Assembly (NCBI RefSeq): GCF_965363235.1
Contig: NC_134845.1
Span: 11,594,101-11,658,100 of the forward strand
Source of the DNA: Mytilus galloprovincialis
Lineage: Eukaryota; Mollusca; Bivalvia; Mytilida; Mytilidae
Length of the DNA stretch: 64,000 nt
Direction: 5' to 3'
In this document: piece by piece, positions 25,129 through 45,772 of the stretch
Position numbering within the stretch: the stretch's first letter is position 1
Layout: each line of letters begins with the position of its first letter
Program-made: the position numbers and the translations under genes
Notes under the pieces: generated by a model
The model's input: the letters and a program-made list of their open reading frames with translations, nothing else
Database searches by the model: none
What the model was told of the DNA's origin: nothing

Positions 25129-25655
25129 GTGACCGACTTGCTGATTATGATGTACTAGTTTACAGTCCAGTGATTTCTACTTGGGAGGACTACAACAAAA
25201 GTGCACCTGACCTTTGCTATCATCATGATGGAATTTCTCCACTGGTGATACATATAACATGTCCAACTGGTACTATAGGAAGATATGTTCAAATCTACAA
25301 ACAAAACGTGTAGATTTCAATATTACAGAAAGTCCATTTACCTTGTGTGAAGTCGAAGTGTATGGTCCGAGGAACTTGACGGACACAGAAGACACAGTAA
25401 TTGACACAAGCAGAACTAGTCTTAGTACGTATGCAGAAGACACAGTGACTAAAACAACAGCCGGAAATAGTCTTCGTACGGATGCAGAAGCCACAGTGAT
25501 TAAAACAACGACCGTAAATAGGCTTTGTACGGATTCAGAAGACACAGTGACTGTAGCAACAATCGGAAATAGTCTTCGTACGGATGCAGAAGACACCGTG
25601 ATTAAAACAACAACCGGAAATAGTATTAGTACGGATGATCTCAAGTTGAATCAGA
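25129..25655 (+). pseudogene. Copy B exon 3: C-terminal half of lectin domain, frameshifted, with expanded stalk
   Basis: Acceptor TTTTGTAG. Encodes DRLADYDVLVYSPVISTWED to QIYKQN. One G is then missing against copy C (ACGTGTAG versus ACGGTGTAG), giving a stop at 25311. In the shifted frame the domain continues (VDFNITESPFTLCEVEVYG) into five Thr-rich repeats and donor GTAAGT at 25656. The repeats have no internal stop, so the single-base loss looks recent. Confidence 0.75.
25388..25639 (+). repeat. 51-bp coding minisatellite in copy B stalk (five units)
   Basis: Five consecutive units of 16 or 17 codons, each close to EDTVIKTTTGNSLRTDA, replace the single unit present in copies A and C. Every unit keeps the reading frame and a Thr-rich, potentially O-glycosylated composition. 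Lengthening by whole codons would extend the distance from lectin domain to membrane. Confidence 0.85.
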
Positions 25656-25819
25656 GTAAGTGTCAAATTTTAACAACCTTAGAATATTTGAGTCATATAA
25701 GCAAATAAATGTTTAAAACTCCCATCACAAAATGACCACGACCCCGTTACGAGCTCAGAAATTATGGAAAAAATTGGAGTCGTAGTAAGTTCGTGTTGGT
25801 CGTGGTAAGGACTCTAGGC

Positions 25820-26345
25820 AAATGTAAAATCACCAAAATACTGAACTCCGAGAACAATTAAAAACTAAAGACCCCAATCAAATGGCTATATCAAAAGCTA
25901 AGACAAATCATGGATAACAACTGTCATATTCCTGGCCTGGTACAAGCATTTTCTTATGTTGAAAATGGTGGATTAAACCTAGTTTTATAGCTAGCTAAAC
26001 CTCTCACTTGTATGCCAGTCAAATCAAATTACTTTATATTTACAATGTGGTGAAGACAACAAACAGCAGTAATAAGTACAAATATAAAAAGAGGGTACAG
26101 TAGTAAAAATTGTGCTAGGATCTTTATCACTGCAAAAACAAACAAATCTGTAACAAAAAAAAAAAAAAAAAAAAACAACAAACAAACATAAAAAGGCATA
26201 TACAAACAAACAAATCAATAGCACAATTACATAATGACGATAGGTTTCGTACAGAGCCACCTCATATATATAAATGAAAGACAAAAAAGTAGATAGACAA
26301 AATACATTAGCAGAAATGAAAGGCAAGAATTCTAAAACTATCATA
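25820..26345 (-). mobile_element. 5'-truncated retroelement 3' end occupying the place of copy B exon 4
   Basis: On the + strand it begins with the ACTGAACTCCGAG segment and contains AATGGTGGATTAAACCTAG and CGTACAGAGCCACCTC, all matching the element at 50557-51620 whose minus strand encodes a reverse transcriptase C-terminus. It also holds a poly-A run (26156-26175). Sequence homologous to the 3' flank of A and C starts right after it. Confidence 0.65.
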
Positions 26346-26464
26346 GAACGAAATTCCAAAACAAAAACATCCAGCAAATAAGTGAAAACAAAGGGGAATA
26401 CTTTTTCATATCATATAATCTCAACATAAAAAAAGACTCTATAGCTTTGCATGCTAATGGGAAT

Positions 26465-26850
26465 ATTAAGAAGAATTTGTGGTATGAATGCCAATGAGAC
26501 ACATCTTCAGAGGAGGCAAAATGACACAAACATTGACATCAGTATGTCAGATGGACTCCAACAAATGCCCAATCCGCATACTAAGCCATAAAAGGCCCCA
26601 AAATGACAAAACAATATAGAAAATGAAACCAAAGGCCTAAGATATGAACAAAATAATTGACGATAAGCAAATATGTAACAAACAACAAACGACAGCACTA
26701 CAATACAGGCTCCTAACTTGAGAGATGCTCATACAGAATGTTGCAGGGTTAAACATGTGTGGCGCCCCCTAACATTGGACAGCTGTACAACAGCGTACCA
26801 AGAGAACAAACTATACAAAACAATAAACGAATAATAAATATAACTTTCCA
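26465..26850 (+). repeat. CACCGTACGG-family repeat, 3' flank of copy B
   Basis: AAGAATTTGTGGTATGAATG, CCAATGAGACACATCTTC, TTGCAGGGTTAAACATGTGT. Inserted just after the homologous 3' UTR segment. Confidence 0.7.
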
Positions 26851-27246
26851 TTATAGACCATTATAGTCTGAGACTAGTCTATCCAACCTCGCTCATCTGT
26901 TGCGACCATTCCTTTTACTCATTCGTTTGCCGTTGTGCTTAAATAGCACATAACACCTTTTAACTATTTTACAAATCAACCACTTATTGTTTCCGGTATG
27001 CACTGAAATTCCTAACTTTTCTTAACATTCAATCATTTTCATTCCGTCTGGCAGGAAAACCCTTTCTTACGTTCGGCTGTGTGGTATGTGCAAATATGCA
27101 GTTGTGATACATCAGATTTCGTATTTTAGTTTTTATAATGTCCCCGTATTCGCTATTTAATTATTCTTGTATGAAAAAAAACTCTCTTTAGTATTGAAGC
27201 TTAAGACATGGAACATATAGATAGACAATAATAGTGCATTGACTTG

Positions 27247-28228
27247 ACAATAAGCATCAAACATAATGATTTAAGTGAAATATTTTTTTCCTAAAAAATG
27301 CAAAAGAAATAAGTTTGAGTCGTTTTATACATTGGAAACAAGAACAGGTTGAATAGGTCGCATGAATAATTAATTACAATTTCGGCAATTTCTATTTAAA
27401 TATTCATTAGGAAAAGTGATGTCAGGTCAGTGACTGTGTATGATATATATATACAGTAAACGCATTTTGACTGCTCAAATAGAACGAGTGCAGTATAAAA
27501 CGCATTATCTTTAGTACAATGATCGTATTTACAGTGTGCGGATGTTTACAAATAATAAGTACTGTTTTTTACTCTAACACATTTTTGTAACTAGGATATT
27601 ATCATATGTTGTATTGTTTTATGTTGTTTGAAGTTAAATACTAAATTTATTTTTCTCTATTTGTAGGCTAGCTATTTAAAAAAAAGAGACGTCTGATACG
27701 TTTAGTATTTATTGCACGTTTGTCTGTATATAACTATTATTTGAGAAAAGACAATATTTTTGTTCAGTACAAATGTATTTGGCATCATAACATATTTTAC
27801 ATTTAATTAAATTTTTCAGTTGATTTTTGTCTAGTAAAAGTTCGATAACTCTATCTGACCTTTTTATCCATCGCTCATAAGAAATGCATCATATGTCTGA
27901 TACTATCGCGAAAATTAGCATCTGATGATTTCTTTATGATGCTATATATTACGCCCATCGAGTGTATAACAATTGTAATTTCCTTATGACTCTATATATT
28001 GCACCCATTGAGTGTAAACGTACTGGTGTCCTTTTTGCTTGTGCGATGAATGAATACACAGCAACGATTACTTAGAATTTACATATTATTACAAAATGTC
28101 CAAATCCACTATTATTGGTTTTTTTTTTAAATTAATGTTTGAATGAAATATAAAAAAATGCAATCCAGTATACATATGCACCAAAATAGAGTTTATAAAT
28201 AATATATTCTCCTCCATACCAGGTAAAC
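27247..28228 (+). repeat. About 1-kb direct duplication, left copy
   Basis: Nearly identical to 31016-31981, apart from about 20 bases missing at the GGCTAGCTA point and scattered changes. It ends at CCATACCAGGTAAAC. This is the 3' flank of copy B. Confidence 0.9.
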
Positions 28229-28636
28229 TCAGTAAATATACTAGAATTAAAACTAAACGTCAGTTGTGATACTACCAAAAGTAATAATCGGGATCAACAA
28301 CAAAACCGGTAAAATATGTTACTTGTGGATTTGTGCTCCACATTTACGTATAGGTTTTTCGCGCTCTTCATCTGGAGCGAAATCACGCGATGACAGTGTC
28401 GGGCCTAACATTACAAAATCCGAAAGAGCAGCTTATAATTATATGGTATATATGGCTTCAATAGTGATCTCAATACATTTATTTAAATCTTTAATATTCC
28501 CGTCGTCCTTATAAACAAACATAATTCTAATTCAATTATTTTGTATCAATGATTCTGATTGGATTACAGGCGTAAAATTCTCTATCTCCTTGTTTGTAAC
28601 TAAGGAAGCCGACATTTTGAATTGCTGAAGGTATAC

Positions 28637-28857
28637 TGACATGTAGTTTCTACAATAACAAGCAAAAAAACTCACACAAAACCAGGTTCAATCCACCATT
28701 TTCTACATTAGAAAATGCTTGTACCAAGTCAGGAATATGACAGTTGTTATCCATTCGTTTGATGTGTTTGGACTTTTGATTTTGCCTTTTGATTTTTGAT
28801 TTTCCATTTTGAATTTTCCTCGGAGTTCAGTATTTTTGTGTTTTTACTTTTTGCACC
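28637..28857 (+). mobile_element. 5'-truncated copy of the 50557-type retroelement tail
   Basis: Runs from ACATGTAGTTTCTACAATAA through AATCCACCATTTTCTACAT and CCATTCGTTTGATGTGTTTG to TTTTTACTTTTTGC, the element's 3' end. Confidence 0.65.
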
Positions 28858-29080
28858 TAAAAATCTTCTTTTTATCAAACTTTATTACATTCTGAAGCGG
28901 CACAGAAGCCAGAAAACGCCCGAGGTTTATGTTTGACGCCGGAAGCATACATATGACGTCACCTAGTGTAGCTACCAACGAAGATAACATCTTTTTGCGG
29001 AATTTTCTTTAATGAAGATTTTACACTGAAATAATGATTGAAATTTAATTATGAACTTGTTTTGCATTAGAATAGAGATA

Positions 29081-29234
29081 ACTGTATTGTATTTGAAGCT
29101 TTTGCGGACGTCCATCATTAGTTTTACTGTCGAAATACCCGTTTACCTGTCTCCGCTCCGGGTCGCCAGGTTAACAAAATTTGCGACAATAAAACTACCG
29201 ATGGACGTCATTAAAGCTTCAAATACAATACAGT
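29081..29234. mobile_element. 154-bp palindromic MITE
   Basis: Arms of about 60 bases (ACTGTATTGTATTTGAAGCT and its complement at the other end) with a central spacer. TA flanks lie at 29079-29080 and 29235-29236. In the spacer downstream of copy B. Confidence 0.75.
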
Positions 29235-29509
29235 TATATCTTAAATGAAATAAATTCCACTAAGTGTCAACCATCGAACAATCAATCATATTTCGAATTT
29301 AGCGTATATGCAAATTTAGATATGACGGATGAGAAAGTTTAAAGGTTTTTGTCGTGGCGGTATTTCTAAATGTCTACACATAGACCAAACAAGATCGATA
29401 TTCCTTATTTATTTTGTAAGAAATGCAAGCGAAAGTTTCCATAGAGAAAAGAAGTGAAATTAGGAAAACTGTATTATAACAATAGACATGCCGTGCCAGA
29501 CACTGCTGT

Positions 29510-29790
29510 TGTACAAACATTTTAAAGTATTATTGAACTGAAAGGAGTAATCTATTGCATTTAAGAAATTATCACATGGGGATAAGGATCTGCTTATCCT
29601 TCCGGAGCACCTGAGATCAACCCCGATTGTTGGCATGGGTCGTGTTGCTTGGATTTCATTTTCATTTGTTCCGGTTTGTGTATTTTTGTTGGTCTGTTTG
29701 TCTTTTTTTCTTTTTTTGCCATGACGTGTCAGTATATTTTCCATTTTTGTTTTGGTTTACATGTCCTATTGGTATCTGTCGCCCTTCTTT
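29510..29790 (+). repeat. Interspersed repeat (CTGAGATCAACCCC / GCCATGGCGTTGTCAG type)
   Basis: GGAGCACCTGAGATCAACCC, GGTCTGTTTGTCTTTTTTTC, TTGCCATGACGTGTCAG. Related pieces lie at 17338-17465, 35688-35830 and 47390-47500, and in reverse at 38378-38625. Confidence 0.6.
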
Positions 29791-30836
29791 TTAAAGAAAA
29801 AAACAATGGATATAGACTATTCTTTAAAGTTATAAGTAATCATTATAGAAAGACAATTATTGAATTAGCTACACCATTAACCGTTACCCAGAAAACACAC
29901 CGATATCATTTCAAAATATGTTTAAGTTTTCCATTCTCAATTTTATTAATCCTTTCAAAATTCATTTAAGAATATATGTTGGGATTGGACGATAGTTTTA
30001 AAAAAAATATTTTTCATTAACTTAGATTGATCAATCGATACAACACTAATGCAACTCCTGTGTTTTTATAACAATTAATGTATTAATGCTGGAAATGTTG
30101 ACAAAGGATTCATCGATAGCAGTTCTTAATGTTAAAAATAATTCCTTAAATTTTGATCTATAAAGAGTCAATTGAGTGCTTTTAAAACATGCAAATCGTG
30201 TTTGCAATAACTTCTTAACCCCCAGTTGGTGAAATATTATCATTATATTTTGTGTCTTAACTTGATTGATTGGATGAAACAATTTTACAAATGCATCTGT
30301 ATTAATAATGAATTCATATTTGTTCAAATTCGAGAATTGGGATGAATTCGTTCTCGAACTATATCATCGTGAGATCGAGCGGGTCCATATTACATCCTAA
30401 ATAGGTCAATTTAATTTGCAATCGAAGCAGTTTTGTCTATAAAGTGACGGCATAGATTGACATAATCATTGTTTTTACCTCTGAAAGTTGAATGGCATAA
30501 TATAACATACAGAGTTGTTGTATGAATAACAAGTTTACACCAAAATCAAAATTATGTAGATTTTAGCAAGTAAAAGTTGTCGTTCGAACTACAATAATGA
30601 TCCGATCCCAAACATCATAGCACGTTGTCATTGCAAATCAATTCAAATGAAAATAGCAAACACTTGAAGATCGCATCTTCTTAATGTTCTTTTAAATAAT
30701 ATTCCTTTGAGTGATCATGTACAACTATTAATTTCTTTGATTCTTATAAATGTAAGATTTTAACTTGAGACATTTGAGTAAAAGTAAAAGATGAACATGA
30801 ATATTTGTTATCAAATAGTATACATCAAGGCAAATA

Positions 30837-30944
30837 CCATTGCTGTAGGATTAGGTATGACTTCAATATGATCGAGCGTATCAAATTTTTTTATAAATAA
30901 CTCATAAGCATAGTATTAATAATCACTACAAATCATTATCCTAT
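30837..30944 (+). repeat. 108-bp direct repeat, left copy
   Basis: CCATTGCTGTAGGATTAGGT onward. Matches 31982-32089 with two differences. Related spacer sequence follows copies A (about 14450) and C (about 45270), so this is the ancestral spacer. Confidence 0.85.
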
Positions 30945-31015
30945 GAAATGTACATTTCCTGATGAAACCCTTAATCGATGGTGAAGGAATTGTTTGAGAA
31001 TGAACTAAAATATCA

Positions 31016-31981
31016 ACAATAAGCATAAAACATAATGATTTAAGGGAAATATTTTTTTCCTAAAAATTGTAAAAGAAATAAGTTTGAGTCGTTTTATACA
31101 TTGGAAACAAGAACAGGTTGAATAGGTCGCATGAATAATTAATTACAATTTCGGCAATTTCTATTTAAATATTCATTAGGAAAAGTGATGTCAGGTCAGT
31201 CACTGTGTATGACATAAATATATACTGTAAACGCATTTTGACTGCTCAAATAGAACGAGTGCAATATAAAACGCGTTATCTTTGGTACAATGATCGTATT
31301 TACAGTGTGCGGATGTTTACAAATAATAAGAACTGATTTTTACTCTAACACATTTTTGTAACTAGGATATTATCATATGTTGTATTGTTTTATGTTGTTT
31401 GAAGTAAAATACTAAACTTATTTTTCTCTATTTGTAGGCTAGCTACGTCTGATACGTTTAGTATTTATTGCACGTTTGTCTGTATATAACTATTATTTGA
31501 GAAAAGATAATATTTTTGTTCAGTACAAATGTATTTGGCATCATAACATATTTTACATTTAATTAAATTTTTCAGTTGATGTTTGTTTAGTAAAAGTTCG
31601 ATAACTCTATTTGAACTTTTTATCCATCGCTCATAAGAAATGCATCATATGTCTGATACTATCGCGAAAATTAGCATCTGATGATTTCCTTATGATGCTA
31701 TATATTACGCCCATCGAGTGTATAACAATTGTAATTTCCTTATGACTCTATATATTGCACCCATTGAGTGTAAACGTACTGGTGTCCTTTTTGCTTGTGC
31801 GATGAATGAATACACAGCAACGATTACTTAGAATTTACATATTATTACAAAAATGTCCAAATCCACTATCATTATTTTTTTTTTAATTAATGTTTGAATG
31901 AAATATAAAAAATGCAATCCAGTATACATATGCACCAAATAGAGTTCATAAATAATATATTCTCCTCCATACCAGGTAAAC
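31016..31981 (+). repeat. About 1-kb direct duplication, right copy
   Basis: Second copy of 27247-28228, 3.8 kb away in the same orientation. It sits between two copies of a 108-bp segment (30837-30944 and 31982-32089). Confidence 0.9.
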
Positions 31982-32089
31982 CCATTGCTGTAGGATTAGG
32001 TATGACTTCAATATGATCGAGCGTATCAAATTTTTTTATAAATAACTCATAAGTATAGTATTAATAATCACTACAGATCATTATCCTAT
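31982..32089 (+). repeat. 108-bp direct repeat, right copy
   Basis: Follows the duplicated 966-bp block directly, with only two changes against 30837-30944. Confidence 0.85.
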
Positions 32090-33213
32090 TGCTATTTCTC
32101 AAGAGATGAAGACTTTTTACGTAATTTATTTTAAGTGAAGTGAATGTAAAAATAAATGATAGCCTTAGGGTGTTTGCTTGTCATGTTTTGGGATTTTTGT
32201 CAAATTTTCGGAATCCTCTGGTTTTATCCATTTGAATGCCTTAAACAATTTTGCAAATTGCCCCCATTTTTTTTTAAACATCTTTTATATGTATGATTAT
32301 AAGCCATCTGTAAAAGTCTTATAACATCGTTGTTATTTTTTAAAAATTTTTGAGAGCTTTAATTTCTCAATCATAAAGGTTTGAAAAATCGAACATTTTC
32401 CTGCAAAGTTTCAAAGGCTACTATTTTAAAAAAAGCAGTTGGAACTATATATTTTTTCTCGCTATTTTGGTTCCATCATTATACCCCTATCAATATATAC
32501 TAGTGTTATGAAAAGCTGGTTATTTTGAAACTAAGTAACGAACTTCCTTAACCAGAATTGAACCTATCGCGTTTCATATGTCTCATATGTTTTTGGTTTC
32601 CACGCCATGTACCTGTCCACTAAACCTTATAACACATACCTACAAAGAGAGGTAAATTAAGTTGTTGTTTTAGATCTTGACTAAAGTTTGATAATAAGCA
32701 AAATCGAAGAATTGTGAACATTCTTGATACAAAGTTAATTCTTTATAAAGTATACGCGTATTTTTTCTCCTTCAATGCAAAGTTTGGAAATCGTTAACTT
32801 GCAATATCTAAAAAAAATGTATTGATTTACAATATATACCTTTGAATTGCATTCCAGCACGTTAGGAAAAATCTTTTTTTCAAAGTCTTAATGACCAATT
32901 CGTTCATTTAAAAGAGGAATTTTTCATTCAAAGGGGATTTTGTCATACCTTTGCTTACTCCGTTAACTATAAATGGTATATTATTATGACGTATTGGTTT
33001 TATTCGTATCATAGCACTATTTAATGACTTTTAATGCACAGCTGCAACCCACGTGTAATGTTAAGGATGGTATCGATTTATTGTCGAGGTATTGAAAGAG
33101 AACCAATGCACTGATACTTACAGCTCAAAACGCATAAGCGTGCAACATTTACATAAATTAAAACTTAAAAAAATAGACGAAGGACTGACGAAGGACTGCA
33201 AAGTGAAAGTGCT
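32090..33213 (+). other. Upstream region of copy C
   Basis: No gene seen. Only weakly alignable to the upstream regions of A and B near 32700-33213. The GTGCTATGGAGGGCAAATTT context at the start codon is conserved. No clear TATA box. Confidence 0.4.
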
Positions 33214-42475
<9,262 letters not shown>

Positions 42476-42599
42476 AACGAAATTCCACAACATATAAACT
42501 AGCAAACAAATTAATCAACAGGGAACAGGTGAACACATGAGAAAACGTTTTGTTATATAATCTCAGCAGAATGAAACAAAATGTAGATTTGCATGCTAG

Positions 42600-42990
42600 T
42601 GGGATTAGAAGAAGGTGTGGTATTCATACAAATGAGACAACCTTCACAGTAGATCAAAATAATGACACTAAAATTAACAAAAAAAGTTTATCCCGTAGAC
42701 TTCAACAATGAGAATGGTCCATTCCGCATTCTAAGCTTTAAAAAGCCCCACAATGACAGATGTAAAACAATTTAAACGAGAAAAATGACGGCCTTATATA
42801 TTTTTGTACAAATTAATGAACGAGAAGCAAATATGTAACAAACCACAATCGCAAACCACTGAATTACAGGACCCTGACTTGCAACTGGCACATACAGAAT
42901 GTTTAGGAGTTAAACATATTTGCCCCCCCCCCATCTACCCCGCCCACAACACAAAATCAAACTCTACAAAACAATAAAAGAATAATAAAT
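42600..42990 (+). repeat. CACCGTACGG-family repeat after copy C
   Basis: GAAGGTGTGGTATTCATACA, TCCCGTAGACTTCAACAATG, AAACATATTTGCCCCCCCCC. At the same relative place as the 26465 copy. Confidence 0.7.
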
Positions 42991-43009
42991 ATTATATACA
43001 GTCACAATC

Positions 43010-44420
43010 ACATTTCTTTGGAAAAAAATATCACTAGTACATGTATCTATATTTTGTAATCCTCGACAGATTTGTATCAGATCTGAAAGCGTCCTTCTGC
43101 ATATTTGTACATTGTAATTCACCAAAACTAATACCACTATTTTGAAGTCGAAAACTAAAGATCAATTGTTACAAAATAACTGCTTCAGCTAGTACATGTA
43201 ATTGGACATAACCATTTGCAGAAATATGATATACAATAAAATTGCATACTAAAAGTTTTCAAATCACATGTAATCATATGAGACGTTCCTGTTTAGCAAG
43301 AAATGCTCGAACTCCCGGTTTCTTTCATATTCTTGACGATCTTGATTTGTTGTTCATTGGAATAATTATATTCCCTATCCATATACATTGTCCTAGTGTT
43401 TATCTTTTTAACATGACAATCTCAAATTATTCCATTCAATCGCTCTTATCTGTTTCAACGTGTTTTTTTTACTAATTCGTTTGATTTTGTGCTTTATCAG
43501 CACAGAACACTTTTAAACTAATTAACAAATAAACTTAGCATTGTTTCTGATACGCAATCAAATATTTTTAACTTTATCGTAAACCAAAGTGACAAATGAA
43601 GACTGTAAACATGCTCATATCTGGAACTCTCTCGTCTGGTAGTAAAACCCTTACTAACGTTCGGCGTCCTGCTTGAATGGATAAGATGTAAATACGCAGC
43701 TGCCGAAAATCAGAGTTTGTATTTTATTTTTCATAATGTCCATATGCACTATTTAAAGTGATTTGTGTAAAATAGAACCCTCTTTGATGTTGTATATTTT
43801 AAAGACATTAAACCTATCAAACGCGTTAACTTTAGTACGATGGTTGTATTTACAGTTTGCTGATGATTAAAATAATACGTAGTGCCTATATTACTCTATC
43901 ACGTTTTTGTTACTAGGATATGTTTTTTTTTTCTATTTTATGTTGTCTGAGGTAATTTATATTGAACTTATCTTTCTCTATTTTTGATAAAAGAGAAGTC
44001 TGATGCGTTTAGTGTTTATTGCATGTTTGGTTGTGTACATACGGAAAAGAGATGCATACACATTATTTACATAACGACAATATGTTCGTTCAGTTCAAAT
44101 GTATTTTACATTAGGACTTTTCAGTTGGTTTTAGTATGATTAAAAAATGGATAACTCAGTTTGAACTTTTTATACATCACTCATTTAAAATGCATCATAT
44201 ATCCGATACTATCACGAAGAGTAGCAAATGTTGATGTTATAGCGACTCTATTTATTGCACATGTTTTGTGTGATTGGCTCCAATTTGACAATACACCCTA
44301 ATGTGCGCCTTCCGTTTGTTTGTGTGGGATGTATTAAAAGGCAACAAGGATTGATTAGAAATTGCATATTAATTTTAATACTGCACTATTGATATTTCAA
44401 ATTATTTCTGAATGAATATA
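43010..44420 (+). repeat. 3' flank of copy C, related to flanks of A and B
   Basis: Same ordered blocks as 9590-10720 (GCGTTAACTTTAGTACGATG, TTTAGTGTTTATTGCATG). No coding sequence recognised. Confidence 0.6.
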
Positions 44421-44689
44421 AAATCCAGTTTACAGTTAATTGGACTCAACACTTATGTAGAAATCATCCTGGTGCTGAAATCTTCATCGATTACAATTTA
44501 TATACCTTGTTTTTGAAGTCACTATGAAATAGCAATTTAGTGAACTAGTGCCGATGAAAATAAAAAAGTTTATCTACTTTAAAGCATGGTTGGTAGTTTG
44601 AGCAAAAACTATTTATCAAGAAAAGTTCTTATATAAAGTATTATCCGCCATATTAGATAAACTCATCATAGTTGCAAGAACGAAAATTG

Positions 44690-44810
44690 AACGCCAGACG
44701 TGCGTTTTGTTTACAATCCTCTCTAGTGACGATCGAATTAAATTGTTAAAGAGACCGAATAAAGAAACTGAAGAGCAGTGATTGAATATGGACGATTAAG
44801 TTCCCAAACA
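44690..44810 (+). repeat. Degenerate GGTACCAGGATTATAAT-family relic
   Basis: GCCAGACGTGCGTTTTGTTT, TCTCTAGTGACGATCGAATT, GAAGAGCAGTGATTGAATAT. Confidence 0.45.
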
Positions 44811-45650
44811 CAAGGTTAGTATATGATCAAGAAATCGAGCATTCTAGATAATATCATAGATAGGTCGATTAAATTTGCAATCGATGTACTTTCAAATATT
44901 GCCTATAAGTGACGTCATAGACTGATATAATCATTGGTTTGACCTCTCGACGTTGAAAGACATAATATAACATACATATCTTGGATAAATGACAAGTTTA
45001 CTAAAAAAAAACTTATGTAGATGTAAGCAACTAAAAGGTCTTCGTACGACTTTCAATAATGAGCTAATCCCAAACAACATAGCACGATATCAATTGTAAA
45101 TTAATCTAAATAAGAAAATCAAAAGTCTTTTAAAAAAAAAATCCCTTTGAGTGATTAAGTACAACCAATAATTTCATTGACACTTATACATTTACGATTT
45201 TATCTGGAGACATCTAAGTATAAGCTGGATGTGAATATCAAAGAGTATACATAAAGATAAAACACATTGCTTCCGGATTAGATAGGACTTTAATGTTTTT
45301 ATCAGAAACGTATAAGCATAATATTATCAATCACCATTTAATGCTAGAAAAATCTATTTTTATATCAGACTGCTCTGTTTTACCAGGTACACAATGCATT
45401 TTCGTAGAGTTGCTTATTTAGATTTCGAATGGCGGTACATTTGCATCGTTAACAATTTGAAAACAAATGAAATGAAGTACAGCATGGTTAATAAATCAAA
45501 TCTTATCTGGGCTTCGATTCTTAATTTGCTCCAGGCTGATAATATTTCAAAATAAAAGTTAGTTTGTTTATGTCGTTTGCGTTCATTAATTTACATCTAT
45601 ATCTATATTTGATAAACAGCTCTTGACAATTTATGATATGTGTATTCTTC
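44800..45650 (+). other. Spacer downstream of copy C
   Basis: Related to 30361-30944 (TAAATTTGCAATCGATG, TGACGTCATAGACTGATATA) and to 14450-14660. Marks the right edge of the third duplicated unit. No gene seen. Confidence 0.5.
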
Positions 45651-45772
45651 TACAAGTGGCAAATATTAAAAGCACAACAAAATGGTAATGTGTTTTGTAC
45701 GAACTGTTACAAATGACAGAGGTTTCGCACAAAGGCTGTAGTTGCACTCATTAAAAATTTTTACAGAACATA

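Larger units (their letters stand above)
16263..26345 (+). pseudogene. Copy B: decayed membrane F-type lectin gene with expanded stalk
   Basis: Recognisable parts are exon 1 (16263-16319 plus 17166-17172, split by a transposon), exon 2 (22696-22926) and exon 3 (25129-25655). Four lesions are visible: an 844-bp TA-flanked insertion inside the signal-peptide codons; loss of three bases in exon 2, turning WWTVDLG into WWTVVG; a one-base deletion at about 25307 that stops the frame at 25311-25313; and no exon 4. In place of exon 4 lies a retroelement 3' end, after which sequence matching the 3' flank of A and C resumes at about 26346. The stalk is expanded to five 51-bp units. The exon 2 donor has drifted to GTTATG. 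If transcribed it could not give the A/C-type receptor. Most likely a pseudogene, though an alternative first exon cannot be excluded. Confidence 0.75.
28860..30836 (+). other. Spacer downstream of copy B
   Basis: No gene seen. Contains the 154-bp MITE, an interspersed repeat at 29510-29790, and from 29990 a segment related to the spacers after A and C (ATCGATACAACACTAATGCAA). Confidence 0.5.

Noticed and set aside
25273-25644. Minus-strand open frame across copy B exon 3
   Set aside because: Antisense shadow of the lectin exon and its 51-bp repeats.
26024-26377. Minus-strand Phe-rich frame of 117 codons
   Set aside because: Falls in the retroelement tail and its poly-A run; low complexity.
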